The notes under the pieces are model-generated. The model made no database searches. It was not told where the DNA came from and worked only from the letters and a program-made list of their open reading frames with translations. The translations under genes were made by a program, and so were the position numbers. A stretch of DNA of 64,000 bases from Yponomeuta sedellus (taxonomy: Eukaryota; Arthropoda; Insecta; Lepidoptera; Yponomeutidae), in NCBI GenBank assembly GCA_934045075.1, contig OW203749.1:1426001-1490000 (forward strand), given 5' to 3'. The number at the start of each line of letters is the position of its first letter. Positions within the stretch are counted from its first letter, which is position 1. Shown here in pieces: positions 36,601 through 48,600 of this stretch.

Positions 36601-39600
36601 GATAAACTGTTTAAAAATAAACTAATAGATATATTTTTAAAACTATGGCTCATGCACTTCTCTTGATGGCTGCATTAGAGGCTGAGGAGATGAGACAGGA
36701 ACCCAGGAGGACAGCCTCACTGAGACGTCGACTACCTACATGAGGAAGCCAACGCATACAACTTGTCCGATTGGGAATTTCAGTCTCATTACAGACTTTC
36801 AAAGGATCTAGTCAGGCAGTTGATAGTGCTACAGATTGTATGAAAATATTGAAAAATTAACCAAGTGTGATAGTAGGCATTCTGCTATCAAATCTTGTCA
36901 AATGATTAGGGTACCTATAGAATGCATGTACATGCAATAAATTTTATGTCTTATGTCTTTCGCGGACGCGCGTATGCATAACAATTAAAAGAACAATAGA
37001 TTTTAAAAATGTCCGCAAAAGTGTTAAGTTCAAATTAATATTAATTACTTTCATTTCAGATATTTGTTGCCAATCATAATTACATTGAAATTAAAAGTAC
37101 ACATTCTGATCTTATTTGTTTAATTTTAGTACATTTGCAAAGGTATGTATGACAATCAATAAACTGACACAAACATAAATTTTCATAAAAGTAGGTATGA
37201 AACATGCTATGGAAACTAGTTACAGATTCAAATTCATAAGTTTTATTCAAAGTTCAAACAAAATATTACTTTATGAATATCAAATTCACAATTAATAGAG
37301 TTTGTGGAGAAGAAACTAAGGAAAAATTCCACATTTATTCTTTTCAAAACAGTCTTAAGTTTAATTAACAAACTTTAAAAAATATTACTATATTTAGCCT
37401 CTAAATAGGTTATTATAATATACTTTTTTTGCACAGAGTGCTCTATGCACAAAATATTAGATTTACTAAAAGCCAAGAATAATACCCAAGAACCTATTCA
37501 TTATTATTTTTAGATTTTAGTAAATTTAATATTTTATGCATAGCTTCCATATGCATCCGAGATATTTCCACAAATGTTTTTAATGCATCTGCAATAACTA
37601 AGGTAGCCTCTGCTTGTTTTTCTTCTGCAGCCACCCTCCTCTCGAAGTCAATGACCCAATCTGATGAAACACCTACAAATAAAATAGTAGTGTGAAATAA
37701 AGTTTGTGAATATTATAATTATTATGTAATTAATAAAAGGCAAATTCGACACGTTTATTCATTTAACGCTAGGGATTTAGTGACGTAGTTTTAGTCACAT
37801 TATCATCACCCTTTATTATGACATAGATTTAATCGAGTTTGTAGTAAATTAAACATAAAACATACTTGTGGCAGAACAGATCTTGGACGTCTTGGGATCA
37901 TACGAGGGCGGCTTACTGGACTTTCGCGGTCACCTACGAGTACATGAAAGTACAGAATTTTTAAATTTTACATTTAAATAGAAAACTGTCACGCCAATTT
38001 TCTAGAGGGGTAGACATAATAAATAAAAAATATTTGACCTTTTAATATAGCTAACCTAACACCTTTATTCTAATGGAAATATAATTCGTCAAAAATTTAT
38101 TATTTTTAAATGCTTAATATTGGAATACTATTTTTATTTTAATGCACTAACCCGTGCTAAGGAACAAATTTAAAAACCTATTTAGAGGCTAAAAATTTCA
38201 CCCATAAAAATTTCATCACGGATAGCCAGAGGTTGCGGGTTCGAATCCCGGCATGGGCGAAATTTTTAGCCTCTAAATAGGTTTTTAAATTAATATTGGA
38301 ATGTTAATAACATAATTTATACATAAATGTAGATTACCTGTTTGCTAAAAGCTATCTTGCTCATTGACCACTGTTGGCACTGTCTCTGGGTCAGTAGGAG
38401 TTTCCATGTTATTGGTAATAGTTGGCTAAAAAAACACAATGACATTAATAACAAAAGATTAATATCATAGGGTAGTTTTCATTTACCTTTTAGATAATGG
38501 AACTTACAAAGACTGGCACTCTGTGTTCGATGTTACCAAAAACAGCAGCCTCTCCAATCATAGCCAGTACCGTCTTATCTGTTTCAGACAAGTCATCTAA
38601 AGGTACTAGGCCCACCACTAGTTCCCATTGCTTGACGTCTCCTTTCAGAAGCGCGACTCTTCACCTTATGTTTAAGGTCAGCCCAGTACTAAAACAAAAC
38701 AAAAGAATAAGTTTCCAGTTAAGATGAAACCTAATTACCTACATAAAACTAATAAAATTTAGTTTTATTTATTTTATTTTAGTATTTGTGATAGGTACAT
38801 ACCCGTTTCCAACGCTTTTCTAACTTGGAGGAGCCTCAACCATGGGCATTTAGTACAGCGCTAGGTTATCCCATTCTCGATCAATGTTCTCTTTTGATAG
38901 GGAACCCAGGCCAACACCTTTGGCCACAGCTGGATTAGCTTCTAGGAAGTCTAAAAGCTCCGCTCGCTGGTTATTGGATACGCGGTGTTCCATGGTACAA
39001 AACTAAACAGGAAAAATGATTTGTATTGGTAAGTTAAATGGGAAGGATTTTATGTTATGAAATTAAATATGACCAATTATATAAAAATCATAGTTTTGCA
39101 ACTTACAAGTATCCACAAGTTGAAGCGATCGCAGTTGACGCACATTTATCCAATTTCGGTAGTCACCAAAGAGTATAAAGTAGTCACAATACCTCGAAAT
39201 TGAGTAAAAAAGACGAACTTCGTACATTTCACACGAATTAGCAAAAAGTTTTTGAACATAAATCTATCTAGTCTTCAACGTTTAGCAGATGTTTACAATA
39301 ATTGCAACGAAAAAGCCGCGAAATGACAGACGATACAAGTGTGTTTGACGTTTTGTAGTTCCATCGATGGCTACCTGACTGCTAGTGGCGCTAGTAAAAG
39401 TGCATTAGCGGCCAGCAAGCAGCTAGCAGACGATAAGCTTAGATAATACAGTTTTTTTTGCAACCGCTGGACCGGTCGCTGTCGCTCTGCTGTTGCTTTG
39501 CTTTCCGGTGGCTGTCGCGCTGCGGTTGCTTTGAAATACGTAATAAGCCTGCCGGTCAAGTTTCGATTTTGGAAAACGTACTAGGCTAGAAAACGGAAAT

Positions 39601-42600
39601 GTAAGAGTAATTTTGTAAATAGATGAAAAAATCTGTGATTTCATCACCCCTCTAAGGGTCTCGGATGATTCTGGAAAAAAGTACTTGTCTCATATGGAGG
39701 ATTTGATTGCGCTTTATACAGGGTTTTTTTTAAATACGCAATTCCTGAATACAGTTAACACAAAATAAATAACACATAGGTGTATAACACATTATGGTTA
39801 TGACCATTGTCTATCATTGATGGCCAGGTGGCTAAAGGAGGATAAACTATAGGTCCCGGCTACTCATCCACATTCGTAACTTACAAAAATGGAAAAATAC
39901 TTCTTACGCTATTTTTATTTTTAATGCACTAACCCGTGCTAAGGAACAAATTTAAAAACCTATTTAGAGGCTAAAAATTTTTCACCCATGCCGGGATTCG
40001 AACCCGCAACCTCTGGCTATCCGTACCAGCGCTCAATTGGTAGAGCGCTGGTACGGATAGCCAGAGGTTGCGGGTTCGAATCCCGGCATGGGTGAAATTT
40101 TTAGCCTCTAAATAGGTTTTTAAAAAATACTTCTTATTTTATATCTTTGGTAACTGGTTACAGAACCATGATTACCAAAGTGGAAGAAGCGAAAAAAATA
40201 TACCTCTCTAAAAAGTACCAGTAAAAGTATATTTTTAGTAAATTTCAAAGTTTAATCTCGTTGTAAGTTTTAATCAACCCATGGTACATGCCCCATGCCC
40301 CATGCCACATGCCCCATGGACCTGTGCCCCATGGCTGCTGGGGCACAGGTCTCTTTCTGCATCGCGGGATGTTTAGGCCATACTCCACCACGGGGGCCAA
40401 GTGCGAGTTGGTGGAGGATTGTAAGACAGTGGCGGGCCCTACTCTCAGAAGTTATCAAGCCGCCCATAAGGCCTCTGACATGGCTTAACGACTGCCATTA
40501 TATGACAGCGGGCACCAACGGCTTAACGTGTCTTGCAAAGCACGGAAGCGCTCGGAAAAAGTGCCAATAGCGGTAGTCACGGGACGGTCACTCACTTGAC
40601 CGCACCTGCTGATGCTTAACTCGAGTGATTGATGCCAATCACACGCTTCAGTGCTTCGCAAGACGCGCTAAGCCGTCGGTGCCGGCTGTCATGTAATGGC
40701 AGTCGTTAAGCCATGTCCGAAGCCTTATAGGCGGCTCGATTACTTCTGACAGTAAGGCCCGCCACTGTCTTGCAACCCTCCGCCAACGGATTTGGCCCCC
40801 GTGGTGGAGAATGGCCTGTCCTTCCTGCGATGAAGTGCTAAAAAAACTAATTAAAAAAATGCTGCGGCCGTGTGAGTTTCTAAACAGTCAGTGTGAACTT
40901 AGCGCAAACTTCTTTGAGCGGAATAAGCCGCAACAATGACGCGATGAGTTCCATAATTCAAATTTAAAAAGTCGACTTAAATTGGCGGGTACCTACTAAT
41001 CTATTAACTATTAATTAATCTATTAACTTGATCATTCTAAACTCTGTTTCTGGTATTATTCTGGTATGATTTTGGGCTCCGTACATATTTATCTAAATAG
41101 TTTTAATGTTAATATGTATAATTTGCCTAAGTCTGCGGAGGAACGGCACTAAGTTTAGTAATGTGTAATTTTATTAATTTACACATGTAAGAGCATGTTT
41201 CCATGTATCGTCACGGGTCTTTGTGCTGCTGTGATACTCGTGACTGTCTCTCAAAAGGATCTGGCTGAAGACCAGCGTTGCAGATTTTATCTGTAGCACA
41301 TGCTGAGCCCAGTCACCTTTTTATATCCAGGACACACATTGCCGCACTTACTGATTGAGAATTTTGATGGAGAATTGCATGTTTCTTGATGCAAGTGGAT
41401 TTTAATCAAGATTGGGTGTAAATCTTAATTTCACCCAAATATTTTAATGTGTTTTGTGTATGAGTTTTCTTTTTTTTGTGTTTAGTATTAATTTCATCCA
41501 AATGTTTAATGTGTGTCTTGTGTATGAATAAAGCATTATTATTATTAAAGTATACGTGACTAAATTTAAAAAAATTAGTAATATTCTTTTATGCTAAGAT
41601 TTGAATATTAAAACGAGTTGATGTTTTATGAGTTTTTATTATCCTCATATTCGAAATGAAAAGTAGAGTGTAAGAATCAATTCCTACTCAGACTATAGCC
41701 GCCCTCGCTGCGTTCGGGCGTATAAATACATCGGAAATTGATTCTTTCGACCCTGCCTCGGTTAACAATCTACTATTCATTAAATTCTTTTTAATGCACT
41801 AACCCGTGCTAAGGACAATTTTAAAAACCTATTTAGAGGCTTAACATTCCACCCATGCCGGGATTCGAACCAGCGACCTCTGGCTATCCATGCCAGCGCT
41901 CTTCCAACTGAGCTTATGGGCGACTCACCAGCATCAGTGAAATTTCGAACCTCTTTACAATAAATACTCTATGTATTATTGTAATCCCGGCAGACTTTTG
42001 AGATTTTTTTATTTTCATTCGTTTTTGGTTGTAAGTACTTCTAAGGTTTTTGATTTTTTGTTTCAATCCAGGATCTCCAAAGTTTGCCTTGCACATTTCA
42101 CGAACAATATATTCATATGCCGCTTTCTTTTATTTTCATCTTTGTAATCGTGATGACTTATGTCCCAGATACTCGGAAGCTCCCCGTAAAGCTCCACTAG
42201 TTTTATAGTTTCTGCTTCCGACCACTTCAAGTTATTTAAGTACATAAATCATCACCAAGACCTAGACTTGGCAAATAACTTAAGATCAACAATGACACGT
42301 GCGTGTTGTAAACATGTTTGCACTAGTTACTCTACTAACCGTTTACATGGGCCGTGTATTCGGGACGCTGGACTGCGGGAAGGAAAGTGGTTGAGTAGCT
42401 TGCCCACGTTGCTAGTAAATCTACTCTACCAAATTTCAGTACTCTACTCTACCAATGTTGTTTACATTAGTATATTACACTACTTTTATTTTTAATGCAC
42501 TAACCCGTGCTAAGGAACAAATTTAAAAACCTATTTAGAGGCTAAAAATTTCACCCATGCCGGGATTCGAACCCGCAACCTCTGGCTATCCGTACCAGCG

Positions 42601-45600
42601 CTCTACCAATTGAGCCAATGGGCGACTCACGGCATCAGTGAAATTTCGAACCTCTTTAACTAACTGCAAAGTAGGTAGTCGGGGCTGTAAGTAATGCAAT
42701 TTGCTTAAGTCAGATGTCGCTGCCTGTACGTAATACAGAGAATATTGTAAAGAGGTTCGAAATTTCACTGATGCCGTGAGTCGCCCATTGGCTCAATTGG
42801 TAGAGCGCTGGTACGGATAGCCAGAGGTTGCGGGTTCGAATCCCGGCATGGGTGAAATTTTTAGCCTCTAAATAGGTTTTTACATTAGTATAGTTAGTAC
42901 TCTACCGCTCTACTCTACCGTTTACTCTACCCGTGTACAGCAGCCTCTAAATAGGTTTTTTAAATCTACTATTCCCCCAGGTGTGGCGGGGCGTGGCTGG
43001 TCTGCTCGGGTGGTCGCGCCCGCTCCGCCAGAGGTCTGCCGCGAGCCGCCGCCGCCGCCTCCCTGGCCGGCGTCTCCGCCAGAGTGCACTGGCAGCCTGT
43101 GGACACTGGCACGGAGGCTCAGGTGAGTGGACTCCCTGGAAGAAGGCTGTGGACACTGAGACAGAGGCTCAGGTGAGTGGACTCCGCTGTGGTCTTTAAG
43201 ACTGTGGACACTGAGACAGAGGCTCAGGTGTGTGGACTCTCTGGAAGAAGGCTGTGGGCACTGAGACAGAGGCTCAGGTAAGTGGACTGCCTGGAAGAAG
43301 GATGTGGACACTGAGACGGAGGCTCAGGTGAGTGGACTCCCTGGAAGATGGCTGTGTACACTGAGACGGAGGCTCAGGTGAGTGGACTCCCTGGAAGAAG
43401 GCTGTGTACACTGAAAAGGAGGCTAAGGTGAGTGGATTCCCTGAAAGAAAGCTGTGGACTCTCAAGACAGAGGCTCAGGTGAGTGAAATCCCTGGAAGGC
43501 TGTGGACACTGAGACAGAGGCTCAGGTGAGTGGACTCCATGGAAGAAGTCTGTGGACACTGAGACAGAAGCTCAGTTGAGTAGACTCCCTTGCGCAGCCA
43601 AGCCCGGAAGAAGCCTGTGGCCACTGAGACAGAAGCTCAGGTGAGTGGACTCCCTTGTGAAGCCACGCCCAGAAGAAGCCTGTGGCCACTGACACAGAAG
43701 CTCAGGTGAGTGGAATCCCTTGTGAAGCCACGCCCAGAAGAAGCCTGTGGCCACTGACACAGAAGCTCAGGTGAGTGGAATCCCTTGCGAAGCCACGCCC
43801 GGAAAAATGCTTTGAACACTGCAACAGAAGCTGAGGTGAATACATAACCTTGCAGAGTACTAGGGAGTACAATAACTAGAATGCTACGTAGGTAGAATCA
43901 GTCTTTTGGCTCTTAAATGTCACGAGAGAGAGTCAAATGGAGATGTTAAGACGTTCCTAGAGCTTCTTGTTCCTAGTAATTCCTAATAAGTTTATCTGTT
44001 TCGTCCAGGAGATGTCGGGCGATAACGCGACTGGTGACGGGGCTCTGTCGCAGCGGCTGCAGGAACAAATCAAGGCGACCTTGCGCCGCGGCTTGGTCGG
44101 GATGAGCGTGGATCAGACGGATGACAAACTTGAAGGTGGGTGACTCGGCGGACAACTTACACGAACAAATCAAGCCGATCCTTAGTTAGACTTGAGATTT
44201 CCGCACTTACCCTCATAGTTGGGCCATTGTACGTACCAAGCGCTGAGGTACGCTAACACCTCAGACACTAGGGTTTCCTTACCTCACAAATGTACATAAC
44301 TTAAAAAATAAAGTCATTGGTACATGCCGGGGCTCGAACCCACGACCTCCCGATTCAGAAGCCGGCGTCCTACACCACTCCGCTACCACCGCTCGAAGCC
44401 GATCCTTAACCACCGCTTAATTAGGATGAGCTTATAGGGGACAAACTTGAAGATTATAAGTATCTCATTTTGTTAGAGCTACTTTGGCGTAAATACATAA
44501 TTATTATTATTATTAAATTCTTTATTGTACCTACCTGTAAAGATCGTACAATTGGCGGGCTTAATACTCATAGCTGGGCACCGTTAATAAAATAGTTAAC
44601 TTCGTTAATCGTTAATCCGCTACAAAAAAAGTTAGCTTCGTTAAAAGTTAAAGCGTTACATTTCGGAAGAATTAACGCGAGTTAAAGTTAATCGTTAATC
44701 CGTTAGCTATGTGTAAAATTGCATTTTTATATCGTTGCGTTAGTGAACTTATAAAACCTGTTGGTTGGTTTAGGTTCTGGAAGTTAACAGGTTAGGAACA
44801 AAACAAAATACTTGTATAATTCAAATAAATGTGTAATTTAATCGTCGGACATAAGGTGCATATTCCCCTTCATAAACATTAACATGTTGAAGTTCTCATC
44901 CGAAAGCGAGGCTCGTTTTGGTGTTAAAATGTCTTTACCCGTGGAAAACAGACGTTCTACTGCAGCGCTTGAGGGTATAGCAGTATTGTTCCCCGAGGAA
45001 TGCAGCATCGTTGAACGAGTCCCGCGGAGCCGTGCGATAAATTAACGATTAACGAACTTCTGCATAATTAACGGAAGTTAACATGTCCGTTAACATTTTT
45101 TAAAGTTAACTTAAAAGTTAATCCGCTAATCAAAATGTTAACTTCGTTAATTAACGATTAACGGATTAACGAGTTAATGCCCAGCTATGTTAATACTAAA
45201 TAGTATTTTATTCTAGCCAACCAACAGGTGACGTGGAGAAGGCGGGGGGTAGTCTCAAACAGTGAGGTGATATTTTATTGTCAAATATCTTTTGATAATG
45301 GCGGCTTAGACTCGCTCGAAAACTGCGAAATGATCGTTTTGATAACAGCTTCACCTGTGACAAAGCCCGTTAAAAAATTATTTTGCCCGTTACAAAATAA
45401 TTACCAGCTTAGGTTTCCCAGAAGTCTCGACCTCAGCCAAAGCCTCCACGGACCTCCCGCCCCTCTTTCAATCCGCCTGTCTTTTAGACGACTCCCTCCC
45501 CGCGCCATTTTGTTAGGGCTACTTTGGCCTAAATCCAAAATGGCGGCTCAGATTCGCACAGACTCGTTTTGATAACGGCTTCACATGTGACAAGCACTTT

Positions 45601-48600
45601 TATTTTTATTTTGCCCTTTACAAGATAATTCTTACACTATTTTTATTTTTAATGCACTAACCCGTGCTAAGGAACAAATTTAAAAACCTATTTAGAGGCT
45701 AAAAATTACAATATTTACAATATTCTCTTTACGTAATACAGAGAATATTGTAAAGAGGTTCGAAATTTCACTGATGCCGTGAGTCGCCCATTGGCTCAAT
45801 TGGTAGAGCGCTGGTACGGATAGCCAGAGGTTGCGGGTTCGAATCCCGGCATGGGTGAAATTTTTAGCCTCTAAATAGGTTTTTAAAAGATAATTCTTGT
45901 TATTGTTTCCCAGAGGCTTCGCCCTATGCCAGTGCCGCTAGGCGCCATTTTGTTAATGTAGTTTAGCGCTAATCCAATATGGCGGCTCGGCGGTTGTGCG
46001 CGTCCGCTCAATTTCGCTGCGATTTCCAATTGTTATTATTGTTATAATACTTTATTGGGCAAGACATTAGGAATGACATATACATAAATTCTTCATTGAT
46101 TTTGCGCTTTCCAATTTATGTTTCCCAGAAGCCTCTCCCTCAGCCAGCGCCGCCATGGACCTCCCGAGCCTCCTCCAGTCCAGCTGCCGCCTGGACGAGT
46201 CCCTCCCCGCGCCCCCCGCCGTCACCTACCCCCGCGCCGTCCACCTCTTCATGGACGCCGAAGCTGCGGCTTTACTGCCTCTGGCTATTGAGTGAGTTAT
46301 TTTGCTATAGACGTATCAATCACAATACAATACACAGTATCAATTAATCGAATACTGAACGATATTACGGGAAAGTATTAGGGAATCAAAGAATATTAAG
46401 GGAATCGCTCGTGGCCCCGGTTGCCTGAGTGATCTTAAACGATCACGAAGGTTAAGCAACATAGGGCGCGTTCAGTGCATGGATGGGTGACCGTCTATGA
46501 CTAACGCTAGTGGCATTCCGTGCTTCGCAAGGCACGTTAAGCAGTTGGTGCCGGGTGCCGTCGATGGCAGTCGTTAATCCCAGTCAGATCAGGTTGATGA
46601 TGAATGAAATGGGAAAGAACATATTACAAGGATTTTAAACACTGATTTAGTTTTATAAAAAAAAATAGAATTACCAATGTTTTCAATAAAGTAAACAAAA
46701 TATAATGCTGTTTTCAGCCATTATGACTGAAACAGCAAACACACTTGAGTGACATTGGTAAATTTTACCCGTGCTCGTATTTGATGTTTGTTTACCTTGG
46801 CGTGACGTAAGTGACGCCCTCTTACCAGGTGGGATGACGATCTGCGAAAAACTGCCGGCAGATGCTGGATGCGGCAAGCTTGAAGACAGGGCGCTATGGC
46901 GTTTATTAGGGGAGGGCTATGTCCAGCAGTGGACTACATAATATAGCCTGAAGTAGAAAAAAAAACAGTGCGAGTGAGTTACCCCCGGTTTCTACTACAT
47001 TAACAAGCCGTCAACCTATTGTTAACAGAAGCTGTCAGTTGGCCAAAGTGCATAGAAAAAAAAACATTTGACATCTGTTAACAGTAGATTAGCAGGTTGT
47101 TAGTGTACGAGAAACTGGGGGTGAACGTGTCATGTTCACTCACTCATACTACGAATGGCAATTCACACATTTTATGAATGGTGATTCACACATTTTGTGA
47201 ATGGTGATTCACACATTTTGCGAATGGTGATTCACACATTTTTGCGAATGGTGATCACACATTTTGCGAATGGTGATTCACTCATTTTGTGAATGGCGAT
47301 TCACACATTTTGCGAATGGTGATCACACATTTTGTGAATGGCGATTCACACATTTTGCGAATGGTGATCACACATTTTGTGAATGGCGATTCACACATTT
47401 TGTGAATGGTGATTCACACATTTTGTGAATGGTGATTCACACATTTTGTGAATGGTGATTCACACATTTTGTGAATGGTGATTCACACATTTTGTGAATG
47501 GTCTATAGTTTAACCTATCTATCTAATGTGTAATTTTCGCCCCTAAATTGACATTACCCGGCGTCATTTCCAGCGGGCGCGTCCTTCAAGGTCGCCACTT
47601 CACGTGGCGGGGAGGGCACTGTGACGTCACCGTGCTCCCGGAACGAGTCCCCGGCGCGCTTCCCACCGTGGAGAGACCCTACGCCGCGCGCGGGCAGTGG
47701 CTGCAGGTGAGGTCCGCGCCGTGGGGAGACCCTAGGGCAGACAGTGGCGCAAGTGCTTGTAGGACGGGCCAGCGGTAAGATGCTGGGAGACTTTCCACCG
47801 TGGAGAGACCCTACGCCGCGCGCGGACACTGGCTGCAGCTGAGGTTTGCGCCGTGGGGAGACCCTAGGGCAGACAGTGGCGCAAGTGCTTGTAGGACGGG
47901 CCAGCGGTAAGATGTTGGGAGACTTTCCACCGTGGAGAGACCATACGCCGCGCGCGGGCAGTGGCTGCAGGTGAGGTTTGCCCCGTGAAGAGACCCTAGG
48001 GCAGACAGTGGCGCAAGTGCCAGTAGAATGGGTGATCAGTAAGCTGCAGGGAGACTACCACCGTGGAGAAACCCTACGCAGTGCGCGAGAAGTGGCAGGA
48101 GGTGAGTCCGCGCCGTGGCGAGACCCTAGTGCAGATAGTGGCACAAGTCTACTAGCAACGCGTGAGAAGTATTATGCAGGAAAGTTTCGCACCGTGGAGT
48201 GCTCTTAGCACGGCCCGGGTGTATGGGAAATACGATGTTGCATAGTGATTTATTTTCTCTGTGGTTGCATGGCGGCGGGGTATAGACGAGGTGTGTGTGT
48301 GCGAGCCAGTATGGAGCGTAGCGTATTAAACAGAATGTCATTCCCAAAACCCGTTATTATTGAGTGAATTCTTCTTCTTTAGGCTATATTAGTCCACTGC
48401 TGGACCTCCCCTAATGAGCGCCATAGCGCAAGGTTGTGTCATAATTGGGGGGATGTTCCCATAATCCCCACGCTAGACTTGCGGGTTGGAAATCGCAGTT
48501 TGGTGGAATTGTACTGCAGGGGGCGCTGCTCCCCACCCCCCGGTTTGTGTCCCTAAGGGGTGACTCTCGATATCAACCCTTGTATGTCCCCACTGTTGGG

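Larger units (their letters stand above)
35614..39555 (-). mobile_element. Candidate TIR element enclosing a zeste-like pseudogene
   Basis: CCGGCGGGCTTATTACGTAT at 35614-35633 is matched 19/20 by the reverse complement of 39536-39555. Subterminal GCGACAGCAAC-like motifs occur at both ends. The span includes a Myb/SANT-like gene remnant, as in PIF/Harbinger elements, and a LINE fragment. No target-site duplication is clear. Su(fu) intron 6. Confidence 0.45.

Noticed and set aside
42922..43311. Minus-strand 129-codon open frame (SPEPLSQCPQPSS repeats) over the intron 7 array
   Set aside because: It is the reverse reading of the minisatellite and of Su(fu) exon 7; no splice or start context supports a gene.
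43950..44010. Exon 8 start further upstream
   Set aside because: Only the AG at 44007-44008 restores phase 0 with exon 7 and keeps the SUFU-like frame.
46403..46500. 5S rRNA gene
   Set aside because: Only the 3' half with the internal promoter blocks is present, joined to a SINE tail repeated elsewhere in the window.
47153..47502. CRISPR-like array
   Set aside because: Units are directly adjacent with no unique spacers, and the DNA is from an animal genome; it is a minisatellite.
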